This document shows, in pieces, positions 7,739-15,003 of a stretch of 34,370 nt of DNA. Origin of the DNA: Aigarchaeota archaeon (GTDB lineage Archaea > Thermoproteota > Nitrososphaeria_A > Caldarchaeales > Wolframiiraptoraceae); assembly GCA_025058515.1 (NCBI GenBank), contig JANXDW010000051.1, forward strand, positions 1 to 34,370, in the 5' to 3' direction. The position numbers and the translations under genes were made by a program. The notes beneath the pieces were generated by a model, which did no database searches, had not been told where the DNA came from, and was given only the letters and a program-made list of their open reading frames with translations. Numbering within the stretch: the stretch's first letter is position 1; every line of letters starts with the position of its first letter.

Positions 7739-8110
7739 CTATCCGATGAGCCTTACATTGCTTCCAGTTGGATATCTCTCTGCAAATTCTGCTGTTGTGA
7801 GGATTGTTCCACCTACTCTTCTTATCTTCTCATAAGCTGTCTTACTGAATGAGAAGGCTGAGATGGTTATTGGATGAGTTAGCTCTCCTACTCCGAGAAC
7901 TTTTCCAATTACGTAGACTACGTCTCCACTATTTGTTAATTTATCTAGCTTATAGAGGTTAACCACCCTCTTACTCCTTCTAGACTTCTGAACTTCTTCT
8001 ACAACTCTTCTCCAGAACCTGTTCTTCTTCACACTTCTAGGTATCTGTGATAGTATCATTTGTTTGAATCCAGGTTTTACTATCTTTCTCCTACCAACCA
8101 TATCCATCAT
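7739..8110 (-). CDS. rpl18e: 50S ribosomal protein L18e (eL18)
   Basis: This archaeal/eukaryotic ribosomal protein is related to the L15 fold. It shows NRFWRRVVEEVQKSRRSKRVVNLYKLD (residues about 30-56, in outline), VIGKVLGVGELTHPITISAFSFS and the C-terminal ERYPTGSNVRLIG. The ATG at 8110 overlaps the rpoD stop by four bases; an in-frame ATG at 8101 (MVGRRKIVKPG) is an alternative, with GGATGATGG upstream. The 203-base gap after its stop contains no recognisable gene. Confidence 0.94.
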   Translation of the reverse strand: MMDMVGRRKIVKPGFKQMILSQIPRSVKKNRFWRRVVEEVQKSRRSKRVVNLYKLDKLTNSGDVVYVIGKVLGVGELTHPITISAFSFSKTAYEKIRRVGGTILTTAEFAERYPTGSNVRLIG

Positions 8111-8754
8111 CCTTCTAGTTCTCTCTTGATCTTCTCATCAAGTTCTTGAACCTTCTTCTTAAAGATGTTAACAGCTTCTTTTAATATTCTTCTAGGAGGT
8201 AAGAAGCCTATAGATTCTATGTAGAGTATTCTCTTCCCCGGTTCACCATCTTTTTCATACAGTGAAGATATAGCTGCTTGCCATTTTGCATTTTTCCTAC
8301 CTCTACCAACTCTTACATAAAGCTCCATCTCTAATCTTTGACCTGGGGCTAGTTTTACTATCGGGATCTTAGGGCTTACTGGTTTAACGGTGGTATTAGC
8401 ATCTTCTGGAATAATGTCTCTTGAATAGACTGTTACAGGTTCATCCCTTGCTTCAGCTCTTAGCACATATCTTACGACACATCTTTCACAGCCTAATCTG
8501 CTTCCACATGTACATTCTTCTTGTGCTACATATCTATCTATATCAGAGATGAATGGTATTAGAGAGATTCTATGAGCTAAGACCTCGTTATGCATAGCAG
8601 ATGTATTCTCTATTATAAGTATCTCTTCAACAGCCATTACGGGAACCTCGTTCATAGTAAATCTCCTTATACCGTTTGCGATAGATAGCGGGATACCATC
8701 AAGCTCTGCTTTAATGTACTTCTCATCTTCTTCAACTATGCTTACGTCAACCAT
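8107..8754 (-). CDS. rpoD: DNA-directed RNA polymerase subunit D (Rpb3/AC40 homologue), short form
   Basis: This alpha-like subunit nucleates RNA polymerase assembly by dimerising with RpoL. The alpha-motif region is clear: GIPLSIANGIRRFTMNEVPVMAVEEILI. The middle holds four cysteines, C81-x-C83-x5-C89-x2-C92, like the zinc loop of Rpb3. At 215 residues it is shorter than RpoD of Sulfolobus: the chain runs from NAKWQA straight to ILYIESIG with no ferredoxin-like Fe-S domain between. GTG starts at 8766/8763 are possible, but the ATG at 8754 follows GGTGG with five-base spacing. It overlaps L18e by four bases; the usual upstream S11 and S4 are absent, with nth in their place. Confidence 0.94.
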   Translation of the reverse strand: MVDVSIVEEDEKYIKAELDGIPLSIANGIRRFTMNEVPVMAVEEILIIENTSAMHNEVLAHRISLIPFISDIDRYVAQEECTCGSRLGCERCVVRYVLRAEARDEPVTVYSRDIIPEDANTTVKPVSPKIPIVKLAPGQRLEMELYVRVGRGRKNAKWQAAISSLYEKDGEPGKRILYIESIGFLPPRRILKEAVNIFKKKVQELDEKIKRELEG

Positions 8755-8934
8755 CTCATCCACCACTTAATCAAAGTATCTTGAAGCCATTATCTCTAAA
8801 CATTCAAGCTCAAGGGATTACATATATTTATCTTTAAACATATAAAATTGGTCTCACCTATTCTCACAACATACCGTCTTGAGAGGCTTTAGAAGTATCT
8901 TTAATCTCCCAGTAATAAAGAGCCTTAGAACATT

Positions 8935-9594
8935 TTAATATCTTGTAACTTTACTCTGTGTTATGGATCTATAATATTTACAGAAGTTCTTGATTTGGCA
9001 GACACTACATCTAGGTCTTGGTTTTCTACAGATCTCTTTTCCAAACATTACGAAGAGACTGTTTATCATTGACCGTTTATGAAGTGGCGTTAAATCTTCA
9101 AGTTTCCTCTTTATCTGTACATATTTATCTTCTTCATCCGCTATCCCGAGCCTCTTTGCTACTGTCTCAACATGGGTATCCACCGCGATCTCAGGTAGAC
9201 CATAACCAAAAGATAATACTATATCTGCAGTCTTATCTCCTACTCCCGGAAGCTTTAATAGCTCATCTCTATCTTTAGGAACTATCCCAGAGTATTTTTC
9301 TAAAATTATTCTTGCAACCTCTTTTATCCGCTTAGCCTTGACTTTGTAGAATCCAACTGGTCTTATCAACTTCTCAATCTCTTTTATAGATGCTTTTGCT
9401 AGAGACTCGATTGTAGGAAATCTATCGAATAAGGTTTCATATGCTTTATCCGTTATCTCATCTCTCGTTCTCTGGGATAGTATTGTCCCAATTAGGATCT
9501 TGAAAGGATCTTCTGAAATATGTTGTGGAAATTCGATTGAGTATCTTTTCTCTAGTATATCTAGTATCTTTGAGAATTCTTCTACTGATATCAT
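8935..9594 (-). CDS. nth: endonuclease III, DNA glycosylase/AP lyase
   Basis: This base-excision repair enzyme removes oxidised pyrimidines and nicks abasic sites. The helix-hairpin-helix is LPGVGDKTADIV and contains the catalytic lysine K121; the catalytic aspartate is D139 in VDTHV. The C-terminal [4Fe-4S] motif is complete as C189-x6-C196-x2-C199-x5-C205. It has 219 residues from the ATG at 9594, chosen over GTG 9603 because GTGGT lies before it. It follows fixX by 28 bases on the same strand and may be read from the acd-fix transcript, with no evident functional link. The 180 bases to rpoD hold only AT-rich, promoter-like sequence. Confidence 0.93.
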   Translation of the reverse strand: MISVEEFSKILDILEKRYSIEFPQHISEDPFKILIGTILSQRTRDEITDKAYETLFDRFPTIESLAKASIKEIEKLIRPVGFYKVKAKRIKEVARIILEKYSGIVPKDRDELLKLPGVGDKTADIVLSFGYGLPEIAVDTHVETVAKRLGIADEEDKYVQIKRKLEDLTPLHKRSMINSLFVMFGKEICRKPRPRCSVCQIKNFCKYYRSITQSKVTRY

Positions 9595-9622
9595 GTAGAC
9601 CACTTATGACTTGAATTGGTGG

Positions 9623-9904
9623 TTATCCAAATTTGTACTGGACTCCGAACCCTCCTATAGGGTAGCTCCAGCTTATAGATCCTTCTGGACAGATTATCCT
9701 ACATGCTCCACATTCTAAACATCCTTCATATGTAAATTTGACTTCTCCAGATTCATCTAAAGTGTATAATCCAGCAGGGCATGAAGATATACATAATTTG
9801 AGATCACATCTTCTACACTTCTGAAGGTCTAGGGTTATATGTGGTTTACTATGTACTTCGAATTTCGTTAAGGTTAACCTTTCTTCAACAGTCATCTTCT
9901 TCAT
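9623..9904 (-). CDS. fixX: FixX-type ferredoxin-like protein of the EtfABCX complex
   Basis: This 93-residue iron-sulfur protein passes electrons between the ETF and FixC in the FixABCX/EtfABCX complex. It has two four-cysteine motifs: C30-x2-C33-x4-C38-x3-C42 and C62-x2-C65-x2-C68-x3-C72 (CLECGACRIICPEG). The second is a standard [4Fe-4S] motif; the first has widened spacing and may or may not bind a cluster. The conserved GCLECGACR and the length match FixX. It overlaps fixC by four bases. Confidence 0.92.
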   Translation of the reverse strand: MKKMTVEERLTLTKFEVHSKPHITLDLQKCRRCDLKLCISSCPAGLYTLDESGEVKFTYEGCLECGACRIICPEGSISWSYPIGGFGVQYKFG

Positions 9905-11154
9905 AAATTCTTCACCATAAAGAGGAGCTCAAGTATAAACTTTATCATTGAAAATCTACTTCCTGTAGCTTCTCTAATAGATTCGCGGAGAGTTATTGGA
10001 GACTCATCAACAGAGTACATATTCTTCAATATTCTACAAGCTATCTCTGGGTAGACTGTATAGATCTTGTGGTTAGAGAGTACTTCTGGAACTCCTCTAA
10101 ACTTCTTCAACATCTGTATTATCTCACTCTCTCTCAACAACTTTACATAGATAGATGGATCTTCTCCTTTTGAGATCCTATCTATTGCTTCTCCAGCTAA
10201 TCTTCCAGATTCTATCGCTAAGTCTACCCCTCTTATAGTGAAACCTGTATTCAATAGTAGTCCTGCTGCATCACCTACTACTAAATATCTATCTCCATAA
10301 GGTTTACTCATCAAGTCTCTATATCCAGCCTCTCTAATTATATGGGCTGAATACTCTATGGGTATACCATCTCCGATAAGTTTTGAGATAGATGGATGAA
10401 GTCTAAGCTCTTCTATTACATCTTTTGCTTCAACTTGATCTTTAATTAAGGGTCTGTAGACAACCCCTATGCTCACGTAATCTTTCATAGTGTATATGAA
10501 GCCGCCTCCAAATAGAGGGCTTAATAGAAATTGGGCTAAACCTTCCTCACCAATTAATCCAAATCTTTCCTCTATCTTCTCTCTACCTAGTTTTATAACT
10601 TCCTTAATTCCTATAGTTATATCTTTAGGAGAGATCTTATCTCTTAAACTATGTTTTTCGAGAAGAAGAGTGTTCGCACCCTCAGCTATTACAGTGTATT
10701 CCGCTTCTAGTTTATCTTCCCCAACTCTAACACCACGAGCTTTACCATCATCGAATAAGACTTCATCAACCCTTACACTTGTAGCAACTATAGCACCTTC
10801 CTGCTCAACTCTTAAAGCCATCCACTTTAAGAATCTGCTCAAGAAAGTTGTAAAACTATCATATCCATCTATCTCTCTTCCAATCTCGTATTCTAAGCTC
10901 ACCACATCGTTCTTGCATAGTAAAGATAACTTCTCTCTTCTAACCCATCTCTCTACTGGCGCCTCACTCCTCCATCCAGAGAAATACTTATCTAAGACGT
11001 AGCTGTAGATTCTTCCACCGAAGACATTCTTCGATCCAGGTTCCGAGCCTCTTTCAAGAACGATTACCTTAAAACCCTTTTTTACGAGGAAGTATGCTGT
11101 AGCTAATCCTGCTGGTCCAGCTCCTACGATTATTACATCGTATCTCTCACTCAT
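9901..11154 (-). CDS. fixC: FixC/ETF:quinone oxidoreductase-like flavoprotein
   Basis: This 417-residue FAD protein belongs to the FixC/GGR family and transfers electrons from the ETF towards quinone at the membrane face. It has an N-terminal Rossmann FAD motif, VIIVGAGPAGLATAYFL, the ARTHR-like GGRIYSYVL segment, and the late FAD motif YLVVGDAAGLLLNTGFTIRG. FixC tail features include the hydrophobic KFILELLFMVKNL end. GGR-type archaeal lipid reductases are related, but the neighbours etfB-etfA-fixX identify this copy as FixC. A 93-base gap separates it from etfA. Confidence 0.92.
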   Translation of the reverse strand: MSERYDVIIVGAGPAGLATAYFLVKKGFKVIVLERGSEPGSKNVFGGRIYSYVLDKYFSGWRSEAPVERWVRREKLSLLCKNDVVSLEYEIGREIDGYDSFTTFLSRFLKWMALRVEQEGAIVATSVRVDEVLFDDGKARGVRVGEDKLEAEYTVIAEGANTLLLEKHSLRDKISPKDITIGIKEVIKLGREKIEERFGLIGEEGLAQFLLSPLFGGGFIYTMKDYVSIGVVYRPLIKDQVEAKDVIEELRLHPSISKLIGDGIPIEYSAHIIREAGYRDLMSKPYGDRYLVVGDAAGLLLNTGFTIRGVDLAIESGRLAGEAIDRISKGEDPSIYVKLLRESEIIQMLKKFRGVPEVLSNHKIYTVYPEIACRILKNMYSVDESPITLRESIREATGSRFSMIKFILELLFMVKNL

Positions 11155-11247
11155 TATTCATTTAACACCTTTTATCTATTCGAAAATCTGAAACATATCC
11201 TTCATCTTTCTACTCATTAACAATAGAGGTCTCTACAACTTTAATAG

Positions 11248-12150
11248 TTACGTCTTTTTCTTAATCTTTTCCAGCAATCTTGGAATTACTTGGTATAGAT
11301 CTCCTATGATTCCATAATCTACTTCTTCGAATATAGGTGCACTTGGATCTTTATTTACCGCAATTATTGTCTTCGAGTTTCTGGCAGCGATCATGTGTAG
11401 TGGTTGACCTGAGACTCCTATCGCTATGTACAGTCTTGGGCTCACTATTGCTCCAGATATACCTATCCATGTATCAGCCCATCCATAATCTGCAGCTAGA
11501 GGTCTAGTTACACTCCAAGCACCGTCAAGTCTAGATGAAAGCTCTTTAACCATCTCTAGATCTTCTCTCTTCTTAAAACCTCTACCAGCTACTACAACTA
11601 CTTCTGCTCTTTCTAACGGTATCCCGAGATACTCTCTAGGCTTGAAAATAGTCTGAACCCGTTCCTCGTCTACTCTACTAAAGTACTCTATCTTTCCATT
11701 CTCTCCTTTTTCTGAAGGTTTGAACGCACCTTGAGAGATACATATAGTTAGTGGAGTTGAAGCTCTCAGTACTGCTACACAAGCTCCACCATAAACTAAT
11801 CTCTTCACCTCTAAGAATCTACCTACATATCTTAGATCTACCACATCTGTTATTACTGGTTCATCTCTCGAGCCAGCGTATAGTCCTGCTAAGGTTCTAC
11901 CTTTAATGGTTGATGGGAATATTGAGAGATCCGGCTTAACTTCTTCCGCGATCTTGTATATAGTCTTGTAGTAAGAGTTAGGCTCATAGTGAATAGAATC
12001 GAAGACATATACTTTGTTAAGTATCTTTACAGCTTCATTACCTAATTCTCTTGAAGGGGTTACTCCAATTGTTTCTCCATCCAGTATATCGGCAACTGTT
12101 CTAGCTTGTTTAATCCACTCAATGCTCTCTCCATAGAGCATTATCTTCAT
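11248..12150 (-). CDS. fixB: electron transfer flavoprotein alpha subunit (FixB/EtfA)
   Basis: This is the FAD-binding large subunit of the ETF, 300 residues. The ETF alpha signature at the C-terminus is clear: GAIVSPRLYIAIGVSGQPLHM, then TIIAVNKDPSAPIFEEVDYGIIGDL. SVTRPLAADYGWADTWIGISG is the FAD-binding approach segment, with W/A/D changes from the common VDAGYVPNDLQVGQTG. It overlaps etfB by four bases (ATGA). With fixC and fixX next in line this is the FixABCX type, not a simple acyl-CoA dehydrogenase ETF. Confidence 0.94.
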   Translation of the reverse strand: MKIMLYGESIEWIKQARTVADILDGETIGVTPSRELGNEAVKILNKVYVFDSIHYEPNSYYKTIYKIAEEVKPDLSIFPSTIKGRTLAGLYAGSRDEPVITDVVDLRYVGRFLEVKRLVYGGACVAVLRASTPLTICISQGAFKPSEKGENGKIEYFSRVDEERVQTIFKPREYLGIPLERAEVVVVAGRGFKKREDLEMVKELSSRLDGAWSVTRPLAADYGWADTWIGISGAIVSPRLYIAIGVSGQPLHMIAARNSKTIIAVNKDPSAPIFEEVDYGIIGDLYQVIPRLLEKIKKKT

Positions 12151-12920
12151 TGAGCCACTCCCTCACTTACTAACACTTCTATAAATTTGTCAACAGCTTT
12201 CTCTAAATCTTCACTTGCATCCCACAATATCTTCCTCCTATTGACCACATACCTCTTAACATCTAATAGATCTACTTTTACAACATCATCTACTCCTAGA
12301 TCATGGATGGTCAGAGTCTTCACCTCCATCTTCTTCGACCTCAATATTGTTTTTAATGTTGGTATTCTAGGTTCATTAGCCTCTGTCGTCACCGTTACTA
12401 CTAGTGGAGCTTTCGCTCTAAAAGTGTATGCTCCATCCTCCATGATGCATAATGCTTCAAAGAACCCATCAACGTATTGTAATGAGTCTACTCCAGCTAT
12501 TATTGGAATATTGAGCTTAGAAGCAATTATCGAGCCAAGAGTGTAGGAGTGTGTATCGAGTGATCCTGCGCCTAGTATTATCAAGTCGTAGGGTCCAGTC
12601 TTTTCAACTAGGGAAGATACTATCTTTCCAATTGATGTAGCTTGGAGAATTTCGGGATCTTCTACTTTAACTATGTATCCTTCATCTATACCCATAGCGT
12701 AAGCATCTCTAATTATTCTCTCATTCTCTGATGTTGAACCTATCGTAGCTACTACAGTGTAAGCTCCAAGCTTCTCCTTCAATCTTACTGCTTCTTCAAC
12801 TGCACATTTATCTGAGTCTCCCATCTTCTTGGGAGCAATCTCAGTTAACGGTTCTCCAGTAGACTCATACTTTAACTGACTTATATCTAGGGTTAATTTT
12901 ATCAAAGTTAATATCTTCAA
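12147..12920 (-). CDS. fixA: electron transfer flavoprotein beta subunit (FixA/EtfB)
   Basis: This is the small ETF subunit, 257 residues, opening MKILTLIKLTLDISQL and containing the ETF beta core (DKCAVEEAVRLKEKLGAYTVVATIGS). The start is TTG at 12920, fixed by GGAGAAGGAA directly upstream. The segment that in bifurcating EtfB proteins usually reads D-G-D-T-x-Q-V-G-P reads LDTHSYTLGS here (residues 121-130). Whether this ETF bifurcates electrons is therefore open. It lies 27 bases after acd. Confidence 0.93.
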   Translation of the reverse strand: MKILTLIKLTLDISQLKYESTGEPLTEIAPKKMGDSDKCAVEEAVRLKEKLGAYTVVATIGSTSENERIIRDAYAMGIDEGYIVKVEDPEILQATSIGKIVSSLVEKTGPYDLIILGAGSLDTHSYTLGSIIASKLNIPIIAGVDSLQYVDGFFEALCIMEDGAYTFRAKAPLVVTVTTEANEPRIPTLKTILRSKKMEVKTLTIHDLGVDDVVKVDLLDVKRYVVNRRKILWDASEDLEKAVDKFIEVLVSEGVAQ

Positions 12921-12947
12921 TTTCCTTCTCCTAAGATCGTCTCTGAT

Positions 12948-14177
12948 CTATCCTTTAACATATTCTCTTCCTATGATATCTCTAGCTATTATTATCCTCA
13001 TGATATTCTGTGCACCTTCAGCTCCTACTAAGTAGGATAGTGTCCCTATCCATCCTCTGAAAGCATTACAGTCTTTTGTATAAGCATATGCTCCATACCA
13101 CTTCATTAATTCTTCATAGATCTTTCCAGTAGCTTCTGGAGCCTTCATCTTGCATAGAGCTACTGGTACGTTTAGGTCTTGCTCTCTCCACTTCCTATCT
13201 CTCTCTATATAGATCTTATCTGCTAGCCATGCTGCCCTGTATGTTAAGAGTTTTGCAGCTTCAAGTTCACCATACAGTTCTGAGAATCTAAAGCTAACTC
13301 CTTGGAATGAAGAGATAGGTCTACCTTCGAATAATCTTCTATTTCTTATCCATTCGATTGCTTGGTCTATCGCCCATCTACCGCTACCTATCGTTGCAGC
13401 TGCAACAAGTATTCTCGCAACGTTGAATCCTTCCATTAAGTAGTAGAATCCTTTATTCTCTTCACCTATTCTATACTTATCTTCTAGCTCAAAGTCTTCT
13501 AATGTAAATGCTCCTGTGCTTATTCCTCTTCTACCTATCTCTTCAAATAGAGTCGGCTTCCACCCTTCTCTTACTTTACCATCCCACTTCAAGATTAGGT
13601 TGAATGCTGTTATGTTCCTATGTCCATACTCTACTTTCCCTGTCTTAGCTACGAGGAAGTATCCTCCACCTTGAGGTAGTTCTTGTATCTCTCTTACACC
13701 GCTTATATACGTTTTTTCACCGTTGATTATCCATTTATCTCCTTTTTTTATTGCTAAGGTCTTTATTCCAGCGACATCTGATCCTCCCTGAGATTCAGTT
13801 GAGGCTATTCCGTAGAATGCTTCTCCTCTAGCAACTTTAGGTAAGATCTCTCTCTTAACATCTTCTAAACTATATTTCTCCATTATAAATGGCCATCCAT
13901 TATTTAGTAAAGCGTAGACAGCTACAGCTACAGAAGGATCATGGTATGCTATCTCTTCTATAGCAATAGCTGCCATAGTTATGGTTCCACCCATTCCTCC
14001 ATACTCTTCTGATACAGGTATCATGAATAGACCTTGCTCACCCATCTTCTTAATGAGTTCTAATGGGATCTTACCACCTTCATCTATCTCAACCCATCTA
14101 GGCTCGATATACCTTTTACAAAATTCTTGAACGCTCTCTCTAAATCTTACTTCTTCTTCAGAGAACTCAAAATCCAT
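12948..14177 (-). CDS. acyl-CoA dehydrogenase family flavoenzyme
   Basis: This FAD enzyme oxidises the alpha-beta bond of an acyl-CoA and hands the electrons to an ETF; 409 residues. The three-domain ACAD layout is visible: N-terminal helical part (FSEEEVRFRESVQEFCKRYI), the flavin signature YGIASTESQGGSDVAGIKT with WIINGEKTYISG, and the helical C-terminus. The catalytic glutamate of the C-terminal Y-E-G-T type motif appears to be retained in GAEGAQNIMR. The chain length of the substrate cannot be read; its position before FixABCX suggests a short or branched acyl-CoA from amino acid breakdown. It is the first gene of acd-fixABCX, with a leaderless-type promoter embedded in an inverted repeat. 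Confidence 0.94.
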   Translation of the reverse strand: MDFEFSEEEVRFRESVQEFCKRYIEPRWVEIDEGGKIPLELIKKMGEQGLFMIPVSEEYGGMGGTITMAAIAIEEIAYHDPSVAVAVYALLNNGWPFIMEKYSLEDVKREILPKVARGEAFYGIASTESQGGSDVAGIKTLAIKKGDKWIINGEKTYISGVREIQELPQGGGYFLVAKTGKVEYGHRNITAFNLILKWDGKVREGWKPTLFEEIGRRGISTGAFTLEDFELEDKYRIGEENKGFYYLMEGFNVARILVAAATIGSGRWAIDQAIEWIRNRRLFEGRPISSFQGVSFRFSELYGELEAAKLLTYRAAWLADKIYIERDRKWREQDLNVPVALCKMKAPEATGKIYEELMKWYGAYAYTKDCNAFRGWIGTLSYLVGAEGAQNIMRIIIARDIIGREYVKG

Positions 14178-14183
14178 ACATTA

Positions 14184-14216
14184 TTGTTATTCATTCTTAT
14201 TTTTAAAGAATAACAA
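14184..14216. promoter_or_regulatory. inverted repeat bracketing the TATA box of acd-fixABCX (candidate operator)
   Basis: TTGTTATTC (14184-14192) and GAATAACAA (14208-14216) are perfect 9-base inverted arms separated by 15 bases. On the minus strand the spacer holds TTTAAAAATAAG (14196-14207), a TATA-like element centred 25 bases before the acd ATG (14177), the spacing of a leaderless promoter. One arm lies between TATA box and start, the other over the upstream BRE position. A dimeric repressor here would exclude TBP/TFB. Its identity is unknown. Confidence 0.5.
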
Positions 14217-14335
14217 AAAAGTAGAACCTCTATCTATATATTGCTTAAGACTTAGAACTCTATTGTAAACTATATATATTGTATACTTTGAGGTTTAGAA
14301 ATCTTTAATCTTGGAGTGTATTTTCTTATAACGGT

Positions 14336-14887
14336 ATGTTGAAGATTGGTGAAACGGTTATAGAGCTTGTTAAAGGCGATATTACAGATCTAGAAGTAGA
14401 TGTGATTGTTAATGCTGCAAACTCTAGTTTGAAGATGGGTGGTGGTGTAGCTGGTGCAATACTGAGGAAAGGTGGAAGGATTATTCAAGAAGAATGTGAT
14501 AAGATAGGGTACTGCCCAGTTGGTGAAGCTGTAATAACTAGTGCGGGAAGATTAAAAGCTAAATATATCATTCATGCTGTGGGTCCAAGGATGGGTGAAG
14601 GAGATGAAGATGATAAACTTCGAAGAGCTACTTTAAACTCTCTTAAACTTGCCGAGAAGTATAGTGTTGAATCTATTGCTTTCCCAGCAATCTCTACAGG
14701 AGTATTTGGATACCCTAAAGATAAGTGTGCAAAGATTATGCTATCAACTACTATCGAATATCTTTTAAGAGAGAATAAGAAGTTGAAGAAGGTTATCTTC
14801 TGTCTTTACGATGATGAAACATACAATATCTTTAGAGAGACATTAGATAAGTTCTTTGGAGAAGGTTTATTAAAGAAGATGGATTAG
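14336..14887 (+). CDS. macro-domain (ADP-ribose-binding/hydrolase) protein
   Basis: This 183-residue protein is one complete macro domain. The ligand-binding motifs are all present: GDITDLEVDVIVNAANSS (residues 14-31, with the adenine-contacting D15 and the NAAN loop), the glycine-rich GGGVAGAI, and the diphosphate loop ISTGVFGYP. Such proteins bind or hydrolyse ADP-ribose derivatives, including O-acetyl-ADP-ribose and ADP-ribosylated protein. It reads as a single gene between the divergent acd operon and the Nramp-like gene, 116 bases before the latter. No ADP-ribosyltransferase or sirtuin is adjacent, so the physiological substrate is open. Confidence 0.93.
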   Translation: MLKIGETVIELVKGDITDLEVDVIVNAANSSLKMGGGVAGAILRKGGRIIQEECDKIGYCPVGEAVITSAGRLKAKYIIHAVGPRMGEGDEDDKLRRATLNSLKLAEKYSVESIAFPAISTGVFGYPKDKCAKIMLSTTIEYLLRENKKLKKVIFCLYDDETYNIFRETLDKFFGEGLLKKMD

Positions 14888-14899
14888 GTTTACGCTATT

Positions 14900-14918
14900 T
14901 ATATAACGATGTTATATA
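14900..14918. repeat. perfect inverted repeat before the Nramp-like gene
   Basis: TATATAAC-GAT-GTTATATA: two perfect 8-base arms and a 3-base centre. The left arm overlaps a possible TATA box (TTTATATAAC). It directly abuts a second inverted repeat at 14918-14947. Position 86-104 bases before the transporter ATG suggests an operator, but the sequence is AT-rich and chance cannot be excluded. Confidence 0.4.
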
Positions 14919-14947
14919 TTCTTTAAGAAGAAAAGCCTTTAAAGAAT
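14918..14947. repeat. second inverted repeat before the Nramp-like gene
   Basis: ATTCTTTAA (14918-14926) and TTAAAGAAT (14939-14947) are perfect 9-base arms with a 12-base spacer. It shares its first base with the end of the preceding inverted repeat. A separate TATA-like CATATACC at 14971-14978 sits near leaderless spacing from the ATG at 15004, so this repeat could be an upstream regulator site. Confidence 0.4.
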
Positions 14948-15003
14948 CTAGTCATTAGAACAATAATCTTCATATACCGATCACTACGCAAGTAAGTACA
15001 ATC

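Noticed and set aside
10490-11002. 170-residue plus-strand open frame inside fixC
   Set aside because: Antisense shadow of fixC: serine/leucine-rich translation with no motif, and the fixC frame is clearly the real gene.
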